Assembly: GCA_017539645.1 (NCBI GenBank)
Contig: JAFYCM010000090.1
Location: 62,001-126,000 of the forward strand
Length of the DNA: 64,000 nucleotides
Reading direction: 5' to 3'
Origin: Bacteroidales bacterium
GTDB taxonomy: Bacteria; Bacteroidota; Bacteroidia; Bacteroidales; Marinilabiliaceae
The position numbers and the translations under genes were made by a program. The notes beneath the pieces were generated by a model, which saw nothing but the letters and a program-made list of their open reading frames with translations, did not search any database and was not told the origin of the DNA. Shown piece after piece: positions 1-9,184 of this stretch (position 1 is the first letter of the stretch; every line of letters begins with the position of its first letter).

Positions 1-2
1 TC

Positions 3-3000
3 GTGTCGTCGGTTATAATCGACAATCGCGGATATTTATGGATAGCGGCGTTCAACAAGGGCGTCTACAAATGCAATCCGTCGAGTGGCGAGGTGATGAA
101 AATAGCTATTCCTAATAGCTACAAACTTGCCGAAAACGCTTTCCTGCTGCAGATTGACAACCTGATATATTTATGCAACAACGATAAAGGCCTTTTCAAC
201 GCAAGGCTCTCCGACGATGCCTTTAGCGTCTGCCATGAATTCGATGGCATACTTAAGCCCAACGATGTAGTATCGGCGCTTGCTTCCGATGGTCATAATA
301 TTTATGTGGGCTTAGACGGCGGCGGATTGTACGTATTGAAAAACGGCGAGCCTCAGCGCGTAGAACTTTATCTGCCGCAATTCTACTTCGACAAAACCAA
401 GATTCACACCATTTTCTTCGACAAGAGTGGCAATATGTGGCTCGGACTTTTCCAGAAGGGCATTGTGCTCGTAACCAAGAGCGATGCCGAGTTCATCAAC
501 TATGGATACAAGCCCAGTACGCGCTACAATATTGGTTCGTCGTGCGTGATGTCGGTGCGTACGGCTTGCGGAAAACTTTGGTTTGGCACCGATGGCGACG
601 GTCTATACGAGATAGATAGCAAAGGCAACGCTAACCACGTTTCGGCCAACGTGCCAACGACCATAATGAATATTGAGCAACTCGGCGCCGACAATATCCT
701 ACTCGCAGGCTACTACGACGGCTTGATTCGCTACAACGTAAATACTCATAGCACCGTCGACATGAACGCCGTGCTGAGCGATGCCAACAAGAAGTACAAC
801 AAACACATAGCCTGCATAGAGCGCGACAGCCGTGGCGACATTTGGATAGGTACGTATGGCAGCGGCGCATTCCGCATAGACAAAGATGGCGTAGCGCGTA
901 GTTTCGAATCGACGTCCGAGAAACTCGACTATGAGCGCAATGAGCCGATAAACAACTGGATTGCAGCCGTTTGCACTAAAGATGATTATGTATGGCTTGG
1001 CACGTTCAAGGGCGTTTGCTGCTACAACTTGAGCCAAGATCGTTTTGTGGATATTCCTGCCGCGCTGAAAAATGCCGTTGGGCAAGCTACCGTTTCGGAT
1101 ATTACCTACGATAACGATGGAGTGTTGTGGATTGCAACAAGTTCGGGTGTAATTAGTTACAATAGTAAAAATGAGAAAACACACCGATACACCACCGAAG
1201 ATGGCTTGACCTCTAACGTGGCTGTTGCCGTGGCTGCCGACTCGCTCAATCATGTGTGGGTGTCGACGCACAATGGCCTTTCGTGCATAAAGACCAGCAC
1301 CATCGATAATTACTACTATCAGAACGGATTGCCTTGCAACGAATTTTCGCGCAGTGCCGTAACTACCATCGACGACGGCCGTATGGTGTTTGGCGGCGTG
1401 TCTGGCGCAGTGATTTTCAATCCTTATGAAATACGAAACGAGTTTACCATCTCCGATGTGCAAATCACGCATTTCTATCTGAATGGTCGTGAGATACGCT
1501 ACAACGATACCTCGAACGGCAAGTCGATAGTCGATAAGGCTATCATAGATGCGCAGAATTTTGAGTTCGATTTCTCGGAGCGCTCGCTTGCCATCTCGTT
1601 CTCCACGTTCGACTTCTCGCTCACCGAGCAGATTCGCTACGTATATCATCTCGAAGGCTTCGACGACAAGTGGCACAGCACCAACTATGGCGAGGCGACA
1701 ATAAGTTTCACCAATCTGCGCGAGGGTGAATACAAATTGCTCGTTTATGCTCGCAGCGGAAATGTATCGTCGGCGCAACGTGAGTTCTTCATTGTGGTGC
1801 GTCCGCCTTGGTGGAAAACTACGTGGGCTTTTGTACTATACGTATTCATATTCATATTTATGACTGCGCTAATAGTTATGCTGTGGCGCGCACGCAGAGC
1901 CATACGTATAGAGATAGAGAACAGCCAGCGTCAGCAGCAGATTGATGAGGCGCGCTTCCAACTCTTCTTCAATATCTCGCATGAGATACGTACGCCGCTA
2001 ACACTCATAATTAATCCAATAAAAGATTTGCTCGAGCAGAGCTCCGATAAGGATAAAAATCGACACGGATATGAACTTATTTATAGAAATGCTCAGCGAA
2101 TACTGAAACTTATCAACCAGATGCTCGACCTTCGCAAGATAGATAAGGGTCAGATGGAGCTAAGTTTCAAAGAGGTCGAACTCGGCGAGTTTGCAAGAGG
2201 CATCTTGTCGTCGTTCGAATCGGTGGTGGCTTCGCACAATATTTCTGTGGAGGTGAATGTCCCCGATGGAGGCGTCACTGCCGAGATTGATACCGACAAC
2301 TTCGATAAGGTGCTATATAATATCTATTCGAATGCCTTCAAATTCGTGGCCAACAATGGCACAATCCGCGTAGATATAAGCACCGATGGCACATTGGCCT
2401 CCATAGCCATCACCGACGATGGCACAGGTATCGACAATGCGCAGCTCGATAAGATTTTCTCGCGTTTCTACCAGGCAAAGAACATACGCGTGGCTGGCTA
2501 CACTGGCACGGGCATAGGTCTGCACCTGGCGCGCTCGATAGTCGAACTCCACAATGGCACTATCAAGGCTGCCAACCGCACCGACGGCCATTCGGGCGCA
2601 GTATTCACTATAACTATTCCACTGAAACATAGTGCAATAGAGACCGTTGAGGAAGATGAGATTATAGATGATATAGAGACGGAAGCCGAAGTGACTACCA
2701 CCGCCGAGCCAATGCAACAAGCTACGCCAATGATGGTTATAAATCAGCATCCGCATTTGCTCATTGTCGACGACGAAGATGAAATAAAGCAGTACCTCAA
2801 AGACCAGTTTGGCACCGACTACAAGGTAACGGTCTGCAGCAACGGCAAAGAGGCCTACGACATTTTGCTGAAAGAACAGGTGGACATTGTCATTTCCGAT
2901 GTTATGATGCCTATTATGGACGGCCTGACGCTGACGAAAAAGATAAAATCGAACATAAATATCAACCACGTACCTATTGTGTTGCTCACCGCAAAGCACA

Positions 3001-3548
3001 GCGACGAGGATATGAACAAAGGCCTACTCACAGGCGCCGATGCATATATACCTAAGCCCTTCGACGTGGAGATTTTGCGCAATACGGTGGCTGGAATCAT
3101 AGAGAACCGCCGAAGAATAATGCTGCGCTATTCCGCTACAAACGAGTCGGCTACAAAGAAAAAGGTCGAGCTAAAGTCGAGCGATGAGGTGCTTATGGAG
3201 CGCATAACTAAGTATATCGATGGTCACCTTGCCGACCCAGAGCTCACCGTAGAGACGCTCGCCGACGCCGTTGGTTTGAGCCGCGTGCATCTGCATAGAA
3301 AACTCAAAGAACTTGTTGGTCAAAGCGCGCGCGACTATATTCGCGGCATTCGTTTGCGTCAGGCTGGCATATTGCTTGGCGAAAAGAAACTGAATGTGTC
3401 CGAAGTGGCGTATGCATTGGGCTTCAGCAATTTGTCGCATTTCAGCACGGCGTTCAAAGAGTTCTATGGCATGTCGCCTAAAGAGTATATGAATAGCCAC
3501 ATAAAGAATGGACAATTGATGGTAGATAATTCACAATCAGACAATTGA
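3..3548 (+). CDS. Hybrid two-component system regulator (HTCS), 5' end cut by window
   Basis: One-protein sensor, kinase, receiver and transcription factor that normally controls a nearby glycan-use operon. The frame is open to the window edge, and the first residues lie inside a propeller blade, so the signal peptide and first blades are missing. The 1181 visible residues hold repeated Reg_prop blades (motifs such as RGYLWIA, SGNMWLG, RGDIWIG), a Y_Y_Y domain near 545-600, one membrane helix near 607-630, a HisKA domain with phosphoacceptor H660 in the SHEIRTPL motif, an HATPase with GTGIGL, a receiver domain with acidic D923-D924 and phosphoacceptor D966, and a C-terminal AraC-type helix-turn-helix from about 1075. 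All catalytic residues are present, so it looks functional. It lies 6 bases before a GH67 gene, which suggests it senses xylan-derived oligosaccharides; that target is inferred from position only. Confidence 0.95.
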   Translation: MSSVIIDNRGYLWIAAFNKGVYKCNPSSGEVMKIAIPNSYKLAENAFLLQIDNLIYLCNNDKGLFNARLSDDAFSVCHEFDGILKPNDVVSALASDGHNIYVGLDGGGLYVLKNGEPQRVELYLPQFYFDKTKIHTIFFDKSGNMWLGLFQKGIVLVTKSDAEFINYGYKPSTRYNIGSSCVMSVRTACGKLWFGTDGDGLYEIDSKGNANHVSANVPTTIMNIEQLGADNILLAGYYDGLIRYNVNTHSTVDMNAVLSDANKKYNKHIACIERDSRGDIWIGTYGSGAFRIDKDGVARSFESTSEKLDYERNEPINNWIAAVCTKDDYVWLGTFKGVCCYNLSQDRFVDIPAALKNAVGQATVSDITYDNDGVLWIATSSGVISYNSKNEKTHRYTTEDGLTSNVAVAVAADSLNHVWVSTHNGLSCIKTSTIDNYYYQNGLPCNEFSRSAVTTIDDGRMVFGGVSGAVIFNPYEIRNEFTISDVQITHFYLNGREIRYNDTSNGKSIVDKAIIDAQNFEFDFSERSLAISFSTFDFSLTEQIRYVYHLEGFDDKWHSTNYGEATISFTNLREGEYKLLVYARSGNVSSAQREFFIVVRPPWWKTTWAFVLYVFIFIFMTALIVMLWRARRAIRIEIENSQRQQQIDEARFQLFFNISHEIRTPLTLIINPIKDLLEQSSDKDKNRHGYELIYRNAQRILKLINQMLDLRKIDKGQMELSFKEVELGEFARGILSSFESVVASHNISVEVNVPDGGVTAEIDTDNFDKVLYNIYSNAFKFVANNGTIRVDISTDGTLASIAITDDGTGIDNAQLDKIFSRFYQAKNIRVAGYTGTGIGLHLARSIVELHNGTIKAANRTDGHSGAVFTITIPLKHSAIETVEEDEIIDDIETEAEVTTTAEPMQQATPMMVINQHPHLLIVDDEDEIKQYLKDQFGTDYKVTVCSNGKEAYDILLKEQVDIVISDVMMPIMDGLTLTKKIKSNININHVPIVLLTAKHSDEDMNKGLLTGADAYIPKPFDVEILRNTVAGIIENRRRIMLRYSATNESATKKKVELKSSDEVLMERITKYIDGHLADPELTVETLADAVGLSRVHLHRKLKELVGQSARDYIRGIRLRQAGILLGEKKLNVSEVAYALGFSNLSHFSTAFKEFYGMSPKEYMNSHIKNGQLMVDNSQSDN

Positions 3549-3554
3549 ATAAAG

Positions 3555-5621
3555 ATGATGAAATACATTTCCCGAATTGGTTTCGTGCTGTGCATATTTA
3601 CGGCTATGCTATCGTGCTCAAAACCAGAGCCGTATAAAGTAGACAATCTTTGGCTTCAGAACGTAAGTCAGAGTAAGCATGAAATATACATAATTACGTC
3701 GCGCCCAATAAATGTGTCGCCCATTGTGAGCGACATTCTATCTACAATTGACTACATAGATACCGTATACATTTCTCTCGATGGCGATGTTAGCTTGCGC
3801 GACGGATTCGAAATAACTATGCCGCATCAACGTCGCATAGATATTTTGGTTCGCGCATCGGCAGGTTTGATTTATGCGGCCTTCCACTTGCAGCGTTTGC
3901 AATACTGCGGCTGCGAAGTCACATTCCCAATTCGCGAAGTGCCATCATTCGACTTGCGAATGCTCAACCATTGGGATAATCTCGATGGCACTATCGAGCG
4001 TGGCTATGCTGGACATTCGCTTTGGAATTGGAGCTCGCTGCCCGACACAGCAAGTTCGCTCATCGTACAATATGCACTCTTCAATGCTTCGATAGGTATA
4101 AACGCCGTGGTGCTCAACAATGTGAATGCTGCGCCCGAAATGCTCGATAAAGAGCATATCGAGAAGGCAGCCACCATTGCTAAGATTTTTAGTTATTACG
4201 GCATACGCGTATTCCTCTCGGTCAACTTTGCTTCGCCTAAAGCCTTGGGCTTCACAAAGACAGCCGATCCGCTCAACGATGAAGTCCGTGCTTGGTGGCG
4301 CGACAAGGTGGCGGAACTCAAAGAGGCAATGCCCAACTTTGGTGGTTTTCTCGTGAAAGCCAATAGCGAAGGCCTTCCTGGTCCGCTCGACTATGGTCGT
4401 TCACATGCCGATGGCGCCAATATGCTTGCCGAGGCTCTTGAACCATATCGCGGCGTGGTGCTTTGGCGCGCCTTCGTCTATTCTCCAACCGATGCCGACC
4501 GTGCAAAACAAGCATATCAAGAGTTTGTTCCGCTCGATGGTCAGTTCGCCGACAACGTAATCGTTCAAATAAAAAATGGTCCGATAGACTTCCAGCCACG
4601 CGAGGCGTTCAGTCCGCTATTCGGCGCTATGCCAAACACGCAGCAAGCCGTTGAATTGCAGATTACGCAAGAGTACACCGGACATGCGGTGCAACTATGC
4701 TATTTGCCGCCTATGTGGAAGGAGGCGCTCGACAGCAAAACATACCGCAACGATACGCTCCCGACAATTGCCGAGTTGACCAGTGCCCGCCGTCTGCGCA
4801 AATGGCCAAGCGCGATAGCTGGTGTTGCAAACATAGGCGACGATAGAAATTGGTGCGGTCATCCGCTCGCCAATGCCAACTGGTATGCTTTCGGCCGTTT
4901 GGCGTGGAATGCGTCACTTTCCTCTGATAGTATTGCCAAGGAGTGGGCGACTCTTTCATTTGCCAAAGCCGAACCTGCGGTGCGCGATACTATTGTAAGT
5001 ATACTTATGCAATCGCGCGAAGCCGTGGTAGATTATATGATGCCAATGGGCTTGCACCATCTGTTTGCTTTTGGTCATCACTACGGCCCAGAACCTTGGT
5101 GCGACGTGCCTGGCGCCCGCGAAGATTGGCTACCGCGCTACTATCATCGCGCCGATAGCATTGGTCTTGGCTTCGACCGTACTACAACGGGAAGTAACGC
5201 CATTGCGCAATACGCTGCTCCGCTCGATTCTATTTATAATGATATAAATACTTGCTCCGACGAACTGCTGCTTTGGTTCCATCACGCGCCGTGGTCGCAC
5301 AAGATGAAAAGTGGTCGCACGATGTGGGATGAACTATGCTATCACTACGACCGTGGACTCAAGTCGGTAGCTCGTATGCACAACGAATGGAAAACCCTCC
5401 GAGGCAAGATTGATGAACAACTTTGGAGCGATGTAGATGAGCATTTTACCCGTCAAGAACTCGATGCTCGCTGGTGGCACGACGCTTGTCTGCTCTATTT
5501 CCAACAATTCAGCCGTCAGCCTATTCCGCAAGGCACGCGCTACAATCTCGACAAGATGAAGGCGTTCCACATACGTATGGATAACTATACCTCGGCAACT
5601 ATAGGCTACAGAGAAGATTGA
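3555..5621 (+). CDS. GH67 alpha-glucuronidase, lipoprotein
   Basis: Removes (4-O-methyl)glucuronic acid from the non-reducing end of xylo-oligosaccharides. The 688-residue protein starts with a signal peptide ending in a lipobox (AMLSC), so it is probably membrane-anchored. GH67 landmarks are visible: general acid E272 in KANSEGLPGP, D345 in KNGPIDFQ and E373 in TQEYTG. Their spacing (73 and 28 residues) equals that of the catalytic triad I recall for the Cellvibrio enzyme (292/365/393). Length is in the family range. The gene follows the HTCS gene by 6 bases and ends at a strong terminator, so the two form a transcription unit. No xylanase or SusC/D pair is visible here; partners may lie upstream of the window. 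Confidence 0.93.
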   Translation: MMKYISRIGFVLCIFTAMLSCSKPEPYKVDNLWLQNVSQSKHEIYIITSRPINVSPIVSDILSTIDYIDTVYISLDGDVSLRDGFEITMPHQRRIDILVRASAGLIYAAFHLQRLQYCGCEVTFPIREVPSFDLRMLNHWDNLDGTIERGYAGHSLWNWSSLPDTASSLIVQYALFNASIGINAVVLNNVNAAPEMLDKEHIEKAATIAKIFSYYGIRVFLSVNFASPKALGFTKTADPLNDEVRAWWRDKVAELKEAMPNFGGFLVKANSEGLPGPLDYGRSHADGANMLAEALEPYRGVVLWRAFVYSPTDADRAKQAYQEFVPLDGQFADNVIVQIKNGPIDFQPREAFSPLFGAMPNTQQAVELQITQEYTGHAVQLCYLPPMWKEALDSKTYRNDTLPTIAELTSARRLRKWPSAIAGVANIGDDRNWCGHPLANANWYAFGRLAWNASLSSDSIAKEWATLSFAKAEPAVRDTIVSILMQSREAVVDYMMPMGLHHLFAFGHHYGPEPWCDVPGAREDWLPRYYHRADSIGLGFDRTTTGSNAIAQYAAPLDSIYNDINTCSDELLLWFHHAPWSHKMKSGRTMWDELCYHYDRGLKSVARMHNEWKTLRGKIDEQLWSDVDEHFTRQELDARWWHDACLLYFQQFSRQPIPQGTRYNLDKMKAFHIRMDNYTSATIGYRED

Positions 5622-5643
5622 TAAAGCCCAGAAATAGGGATTA

Positions 5644-5684
5644 ACAGAGAGGCTGCTTCGAAAAGGGGCGGCCTCTCTTTTTCT
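5644..5684 (+). terminator. Intrinsic terminator after the GH67 gene
   Basis: An 8-bp stem (5646-5653 with 5671-5678, AGAGAGGC/GCCTCTCT) is followed by a T run, 25 bases after the GH67 stop codon. Confidence 0.85.
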
Positions 5685-5756
5685 ATGATAAAACAGATAC
5701 TTATTCGTTTTCTGGAGTTATAATAGTATAAATATTGTTTCATTCGCCGCCGAAAA

Positions 5757-5787
5757 TTTGTCAACGATGAAAGCCTGACTATATTTG
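5757..5787 (+). promoter_or_regulatory. Bacteroidales-type promoter for the acid phosphatase
   Basis: TTTG at 5757-5760 and TATATTTG at 5780-5787 match the Bacteroides -33 and -7 elements, with a 19-base spacer. The predicted transcript starts about 15-20 bases before the ATG at 5812, which supports that start over the upstream TTG. Confidence 0.75.
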
Positions 5788-5811
5788 AATGTTTATAAAT
5801 ACATTTTTTAC

Positions 5812-6561
5812 ATGAAAAGGCTACGTTTTTGGTTTTTTGCTGTAGTTGCTATTGCAACGGCCAACATAGTTGCATTTTGTGCTCAGGATAATGAGGATCA
5901 GGCACCAGTTCCATATTTCACGCAAGAAGAGTTGCCCGAAGCGCTTAATTGGCTTCCTCAGCCACCTGCCGATAGCAGTGAAGCCTATAAGTACGATGTT
6001 GCGCAATACAATTGGGGCAAAGAGATGCGCCTCGACTCCGTTCGCGCTGCCATAGCTAAACGCGATGCCGACTATGGTGTCGACTGCATGATGAGAGAGT
6101 TCAGCGAACCTCTCGGCGTAACTATGACTAAGCAAACTACGCCAGAACTCTATACCCTTCTTAGAGATGCTGGACAGACTTGCGATATGATTTGCTGGAA
6201 TATCAAGAGCCACTATATGCGTCCACGTCCGTTTATGGTTATGAACGAACCAACGCTCACCCCAGACGATGAGGTTTATCTTCGTAATAATGGTAGCTAT
6301 CCATCGGGTCACACCATCTTGGGCTGGAGCACCGCATTGATACTATCTTCAATCAACCCCGAACGTGCAGATACCATTCTGGCTCGAGGCCTTATGTATG
6401 GCGAAAGCCGTGTGATAGTTGGCGCGCATTGGCAGAGCGATGTTAATGCTGGTTTTGTGGCTGCAGCTGCTGCGTATGCGAAACTACAAACGAGCCCACG
6501 CTTCTTGGAGCAGCTCGAGAAGGCTCGCAAAGAGTTTGATGCTATATACAAACAGAAATAG
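5812..6561 (+). CDS. PAP2-family acid phosphatase, class A type, exported
   Basis: A phosphomonoesterase of the vanadium-haloperoxidase fold, expected in the periplasm. The three signature motifs are intact: KSHYMRPRP (K-x6-RP), PSGH, and SRVIVGAHWQSD (SR-x5-H-x3-D), the last typical of bacterial class A nonspecific acid phosphatases. The ATG at 5812 gives a signal peptide ending in ...VAFCAQ; the frame also opens at a TTG at 5785, but that codon overlaps the -7 box, so 5812 is preferred. The mature protein is about 225 residues, normal for the family. It has its own promoter and no functional link to its neighbours is evident. Substrate cannot be told from sequence. Confidence 0.9.
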   Translation: MKRLRFWFFAVVAIATANIVAFCAQDNEDQAPVPYFTQEELPEALNWLPQPPADSSEAYKYDVAQYNWGKEMRLDSVRAAIAKRDADYGVDCMMREFSEPLGVTMTKQTTPELYTLLRDAGQTCDMICWNIKSHYMRPRPFMVMNEPTLTPDDEVYLRNNGSYPSGHTILGWSTALILSSINPERADTILARGLMYGESRVIVGAHWQSDVNAGFVAAAAAYAKLQTSPRFLEQLEKARKEFDAIYKQK

Positions 6562-6605
6562 TATCTCATATAAAACTTGCTTTTGATAGATAGTTGTTCT
6601 CACGC

Positions 6606-7262
6606 ATGATTCAGAAAGTAATTAGCGCCAGCGAAGCGTGTTCTAAAATAAAATCTGGAATGACTTTGTTTGTGGGTGGATTTCTAAAATGTGGTTCGCC
6701 TACAGATGTTATAAACGAAATACTAAAGACCGACATCGACAATCTAACGTTGGTTGGCAATGATACATCGTATCCCGACGCCGACCGCGGTTTGCTTGTG
6801 AGTGCTCACAAGGTGAAAAAGGTGATAGCTACGCACATTGGCCTAAACAAAGAGACTGGCAGACAGATGCTTGCAGGCGAAATTGAGGTCGAACTTGTTC
6901 CGCAAGGCACATTGTGCGAGCGTATCCGTGCAGCTGGCGTTGGTCTTGGTGGTGTACTTACGCCTACGGGCATAGGTACCGAAGTGGCCAAGGGCAAAGA
7001 TGTGTTGCACATCGATGGCAAAGATTACTTGCTAGAGAAACCGCTCCATGCCGATGTGGCGCTCATATATGGTTCGCGTGTGGACAAGGCTGGCAATATT
7101 GCTTTTGTAGGTACAACGCGCAACACAAACGTAGTTATGGCTACAGCTGCCGACATCGTTATCGTTGAAGCAGAAGAGTATATCGATGGATATTTGAATC
7201 CTAACGAAGTCGTAATTCCTTCTGTTTTTGTTGATTACATAGTTATACAACAACCGAAATGA
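6606..7262 (+). CDS. CoA-transferase subunit A (3-oxoacid/acetoacetate type)
   Basis: Alpha subunit of a family I CoA-transferase that moves CoA between carboxylic acids such as acetate, acetoacetate, succinate or butyrate. The glycine-rich N-terminus (MTLFVGGFLKCGSPTDVI), the VGNDTSYPD stretch and the LTPTGIGTEVAKGK region are typical of AtoD/ScoA-like subunits, and the length of about 218 residues fits. The frame opens at a TTG at 6594, but the ATG at 6606 aligns better with the family N-terminus. It shares an ATGA overlap with the beta subunit gene, so the two are translationally coupled. The acid substrate cannot be decided without the genomic pathway context; no thiolase or hydroxybutyryl-CoA gene is nearby. 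Confidence 0.9.
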   Translation: MIQKVISASEACSKIKSGMTLFVGGFLKCGSPTDVINEILKTDIDNLTLVGNDTSYPDADRGLLVSAHKVKKVIATHIGLNKETGRQMLAGEIEVELVPQGTLCERIRAAGVGLGGVLTPTGIGTEVAKGKDVLHIDGKDYLLEKPLHADVALIYGSRVDKAGNIAFVGTTRNTNVVMATAADIVIVEAEEYIDGYLNPNEVVIPSVFVDYIVIQQPK

Positions 7263-7915
7263 GTACAAACGCAGCAAGCAACACAGAGTTGCGCGAATAT
7301 ATAGTTAAGCGCGTTGCGCAAGAACTTCGCGATGGCGAGGTGGTTACGCTTGGCATAGGTATGCCTACACAAGCCATTCGCTACATTCCTAAAGATGTGC
7401 ATATCATGGTTCAGGCTGAGAATGGTATCCTCGGATGTGGACCACAGCCCGAAAGTGGCGAGCCTACGCACATAACCGATGCGGGAGGTAATGCTGCTAC
7501 GATAGTAGAGGGCGGCGCATTTTTCGATTCTACCATGTCGTTTGCCATGATTCGTGGTGGCCACATCGACAAAACGGTGCTTGGCGCTTTGCAAGTAGAC
7601 CAACACGGTAACCTGGCTAACTACCTCATACCTGGCAAATTTGTGCCTGGCATGGGTGGCGCAATGGACTTGACTGTTGGCGCTAAAGAGGTGATAATAG
7701 CTATGGAACACTGCGCTAAAGATGGCTCGCCCAAAATTTTGAGCCAATGCACTCTGCCGCTCACAGCTGTTGGCGCCGTCGATCTTATTATTACCGAAAA
7801 ATGTGTTATCAAGGTAATGCCCGATGGCCTTCATCTCATCGAAGTAAGTCCTTATTCATCGGTTGAAGATGTTATTGCTAATACTGGGTGCCATTTGACT
7901 ATAGATCTTGTGTAA
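7259..7915 (+). CDS. CoA-transferase subunit B (3-oxoacid/acetoacetate type)
   Basis: Catalytic beta subunit partner of the preceding gene. The active-site glutamate that forms the acyl-CoA thioester intermediate is E54 in AENGILGCGP, the ENG motif of AtoA/ScoB-like subunits. The rest of the 218-residue protein follows the family (ITDAGGN, the GGHIDKTVLGALQVD stretch, PGKFVPGMGGAMDL). Its ATG overlaps the alpha-subunit stop by four bases. It lies 35 bases before a glycosyltransferase gene, which is probably unrelated. Substrate could be acetoacetate, butyrate or succinate. Confidence 0.92.
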   Translation: MSTNAASNTELREYIVKRVAQELRDGEVVTLGIGMPTQAIRYIPKDVHIMVQAENGILGCGPQPESGEPTHITDAGGNAATIVEGGAFFDSTMSFAMIRGGHIDKTVLGALQVDQHGNLANYLIPGKFVPGMGGAMDLTVGAKEVIIAMEHCAKDGSPKILSQCTLPLTAVGAVDLIITEKCVIKVMPDGLHLIEVSPYSSVEDVIANTGCHLTIDLV

Positions 7916-7950
7916 CGCACTTGCAATTTTTGATATAAAAGAAGATACTT

Positions 7951-9078
7951 ATGCGCATTCTCCATATCTCTAAATATTATAGCCCGTACATCGGTGGAGT
8001 GGAAAATATCTGCAAATACATTGTTGATAATTCTAAAAAACACGATGTGGCAGTTGTCTGTTTCAACGAGGGACGAGAAAACAGAATCGACGTTGTTGAT
8101 GGAGTAACTGTATATAGAGCAGGATCTTGCGTCAATATCTCGCGACAAGCGTTGTCGTTTAGCTATCGTAGTATATTGAAGAAGGCGATTGAGGAGTTCA
8201 AACCAGACGTGGTGCAATTCCACTGGGCAAATCCGTTCCCAGCAGCGATCTTGTTGACTGTGATACCCAAAAATGTCAAGTTGTTGATACATTGGCATAT
8301 GGATATTATAAAGCAAAAACAGATTTATCGCTTTATAAAGCCTATCGAAACTCGCTTTTTGATGCGTGCAGACAAAATTGTTTGTACGAGTCCGCAATAT
8401 AAAGATGGTTCACAGCCGTTGCAACCATTCAAAGACAAGGTCGAAGTTGTGCCTAATGCCATTGATGAATCAAATTTCATAAAGACAAATAATGACGATA
8501 ACCTAATCAAGCAGATTAGAGAAAAATATGGCAACAAGAAGATTATCTTCTTTGTTGGTCGTCATATTGAGTACAAAGGCCTTCCATATCTGATAGAAGC
8601 AGAAAAGCATGTAAAGTCCGATTGCGTCTTTCTGATTGCAGGTTCTGGCCCATTGACCGAATCTATCAAAACATCGTGCAAATCAGATCGAGTATTCTTT
8701 GTCGGGCGACTCAACGACGAAGAGTTGCGTTGCCATCATTACGCGGCCGATGTTTTTGCGTTTCCATCTATTTCTAAAAACGAGGCGTTTGGAGTCGCTT
8801 TGGCCGAAGCTATGTATTGCTACACTCCAGCAGTTACGTTTACTATTGAAGGCAGCGGCGTAAATTGGGTAAACCTCGATTGCACAACCGGCATTGAGTG
8901 CCCAAATAGAGATGCAAAAGCTTTCGCAGCTGCAATAGATAAATTGCTTTCCGACGAGCAACTTGCTAATAAGTATGCACAAGCGGCTCACGATAGAGTC
9001 GTCAACAATTTTACGATACCTAAGATGATGGAGCAGATGGAGGCTGTCTACTCATCTCTTCAAGAGCGGAGAAAATAA
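7951..9078 (+). CDS. GT4-family glycosyltransferase
   Basis: A GT-B fold, retaining glycosyltransferase expected at the cytoplasmic face of the inner membrane. The N-terminus (ILHISKYYSPYIGGVEN) is the acceptor-side motif of GT4 enzymes, residues 190-210 carry the linker KIIFFVGRHIEYKGL, and the donor-binding E-x7-E motif is seen in SKNEAFGVALAEAM. At 375 residues it is full length. It stands alone, with no polysaccharide cluster around it, so the product (exopolysaccharide, O-antigen or glycolipid) cannot be told. It converges on the diaminopimelate dehydrogenase gene across a double hairpin terminator. Confidence 0.9.
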   Translation: MRILHISKYYSPYIGGVENICKYIVDNSKKHDVAVVCFNEGRENRIDVVDGVTVYRAGSCVNISRQALSFSYRSILKKAIEEFKPDVVQFHWANPFPAAILLTVIPKNVKLLIHWHMDIIKQKQIYRFIKPIETRFLMRADKIVCTSPQYKDGSQPLQPFKDKVEVVPNAIDESNFIKTNNDDNLIKQIREKYGNKKIIFFVGRHIEYKGLPYLIEAEKHVKSDCVFLIAGSGPLTESIKTSCKSDRVFFVGRLNDEELRCHHYAADVFAFPSISKNEAFGVALAEAMYCYTPAVTFTIEGSGVNWVNLDCTTGIECPNRDAKAFAAAIDKLLSDEQLANKYAQAAHDRVVNNFTIPKMMEQMEAVYSSLQERRK

Positions 9079-9108
9079 AGTTTTTTCATATCTACATATA
9101 TACTTATA

Positions 9109-9157
9109 AAAAGCACAGAAGACACGAGAAACTTCTGTGCTTTTCGTGTCTTCTGTG
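9109..9157. terminator. Bidirectional terminator with two mutually exclusive hairpins
   Basis: A perfect 13-bp inverted repeat (9109-9121 with 9132-9144, AAAAGCACAGAAG and its complement) overlaps a second perfect 14-bp inverted repeat (9114-9127 with 9144-9157). Both share the left arm, so only one can form at a time. The region separates the convergent GT4 and diaminopimelate dehydrogenase genes. Confidence 0.8.
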
Positions 9158-9184
9158 GGAGTTATGTGTTTGTAAGTAGGTAGG

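Noticed and set aside
699-1778. A 359-codon minus-strand frame inside the HTCS gene
   Set aside because: It is a shadow of the plus-strand propeller region; no signal peptide, start context or family motif, and the plus frame has clear domains.
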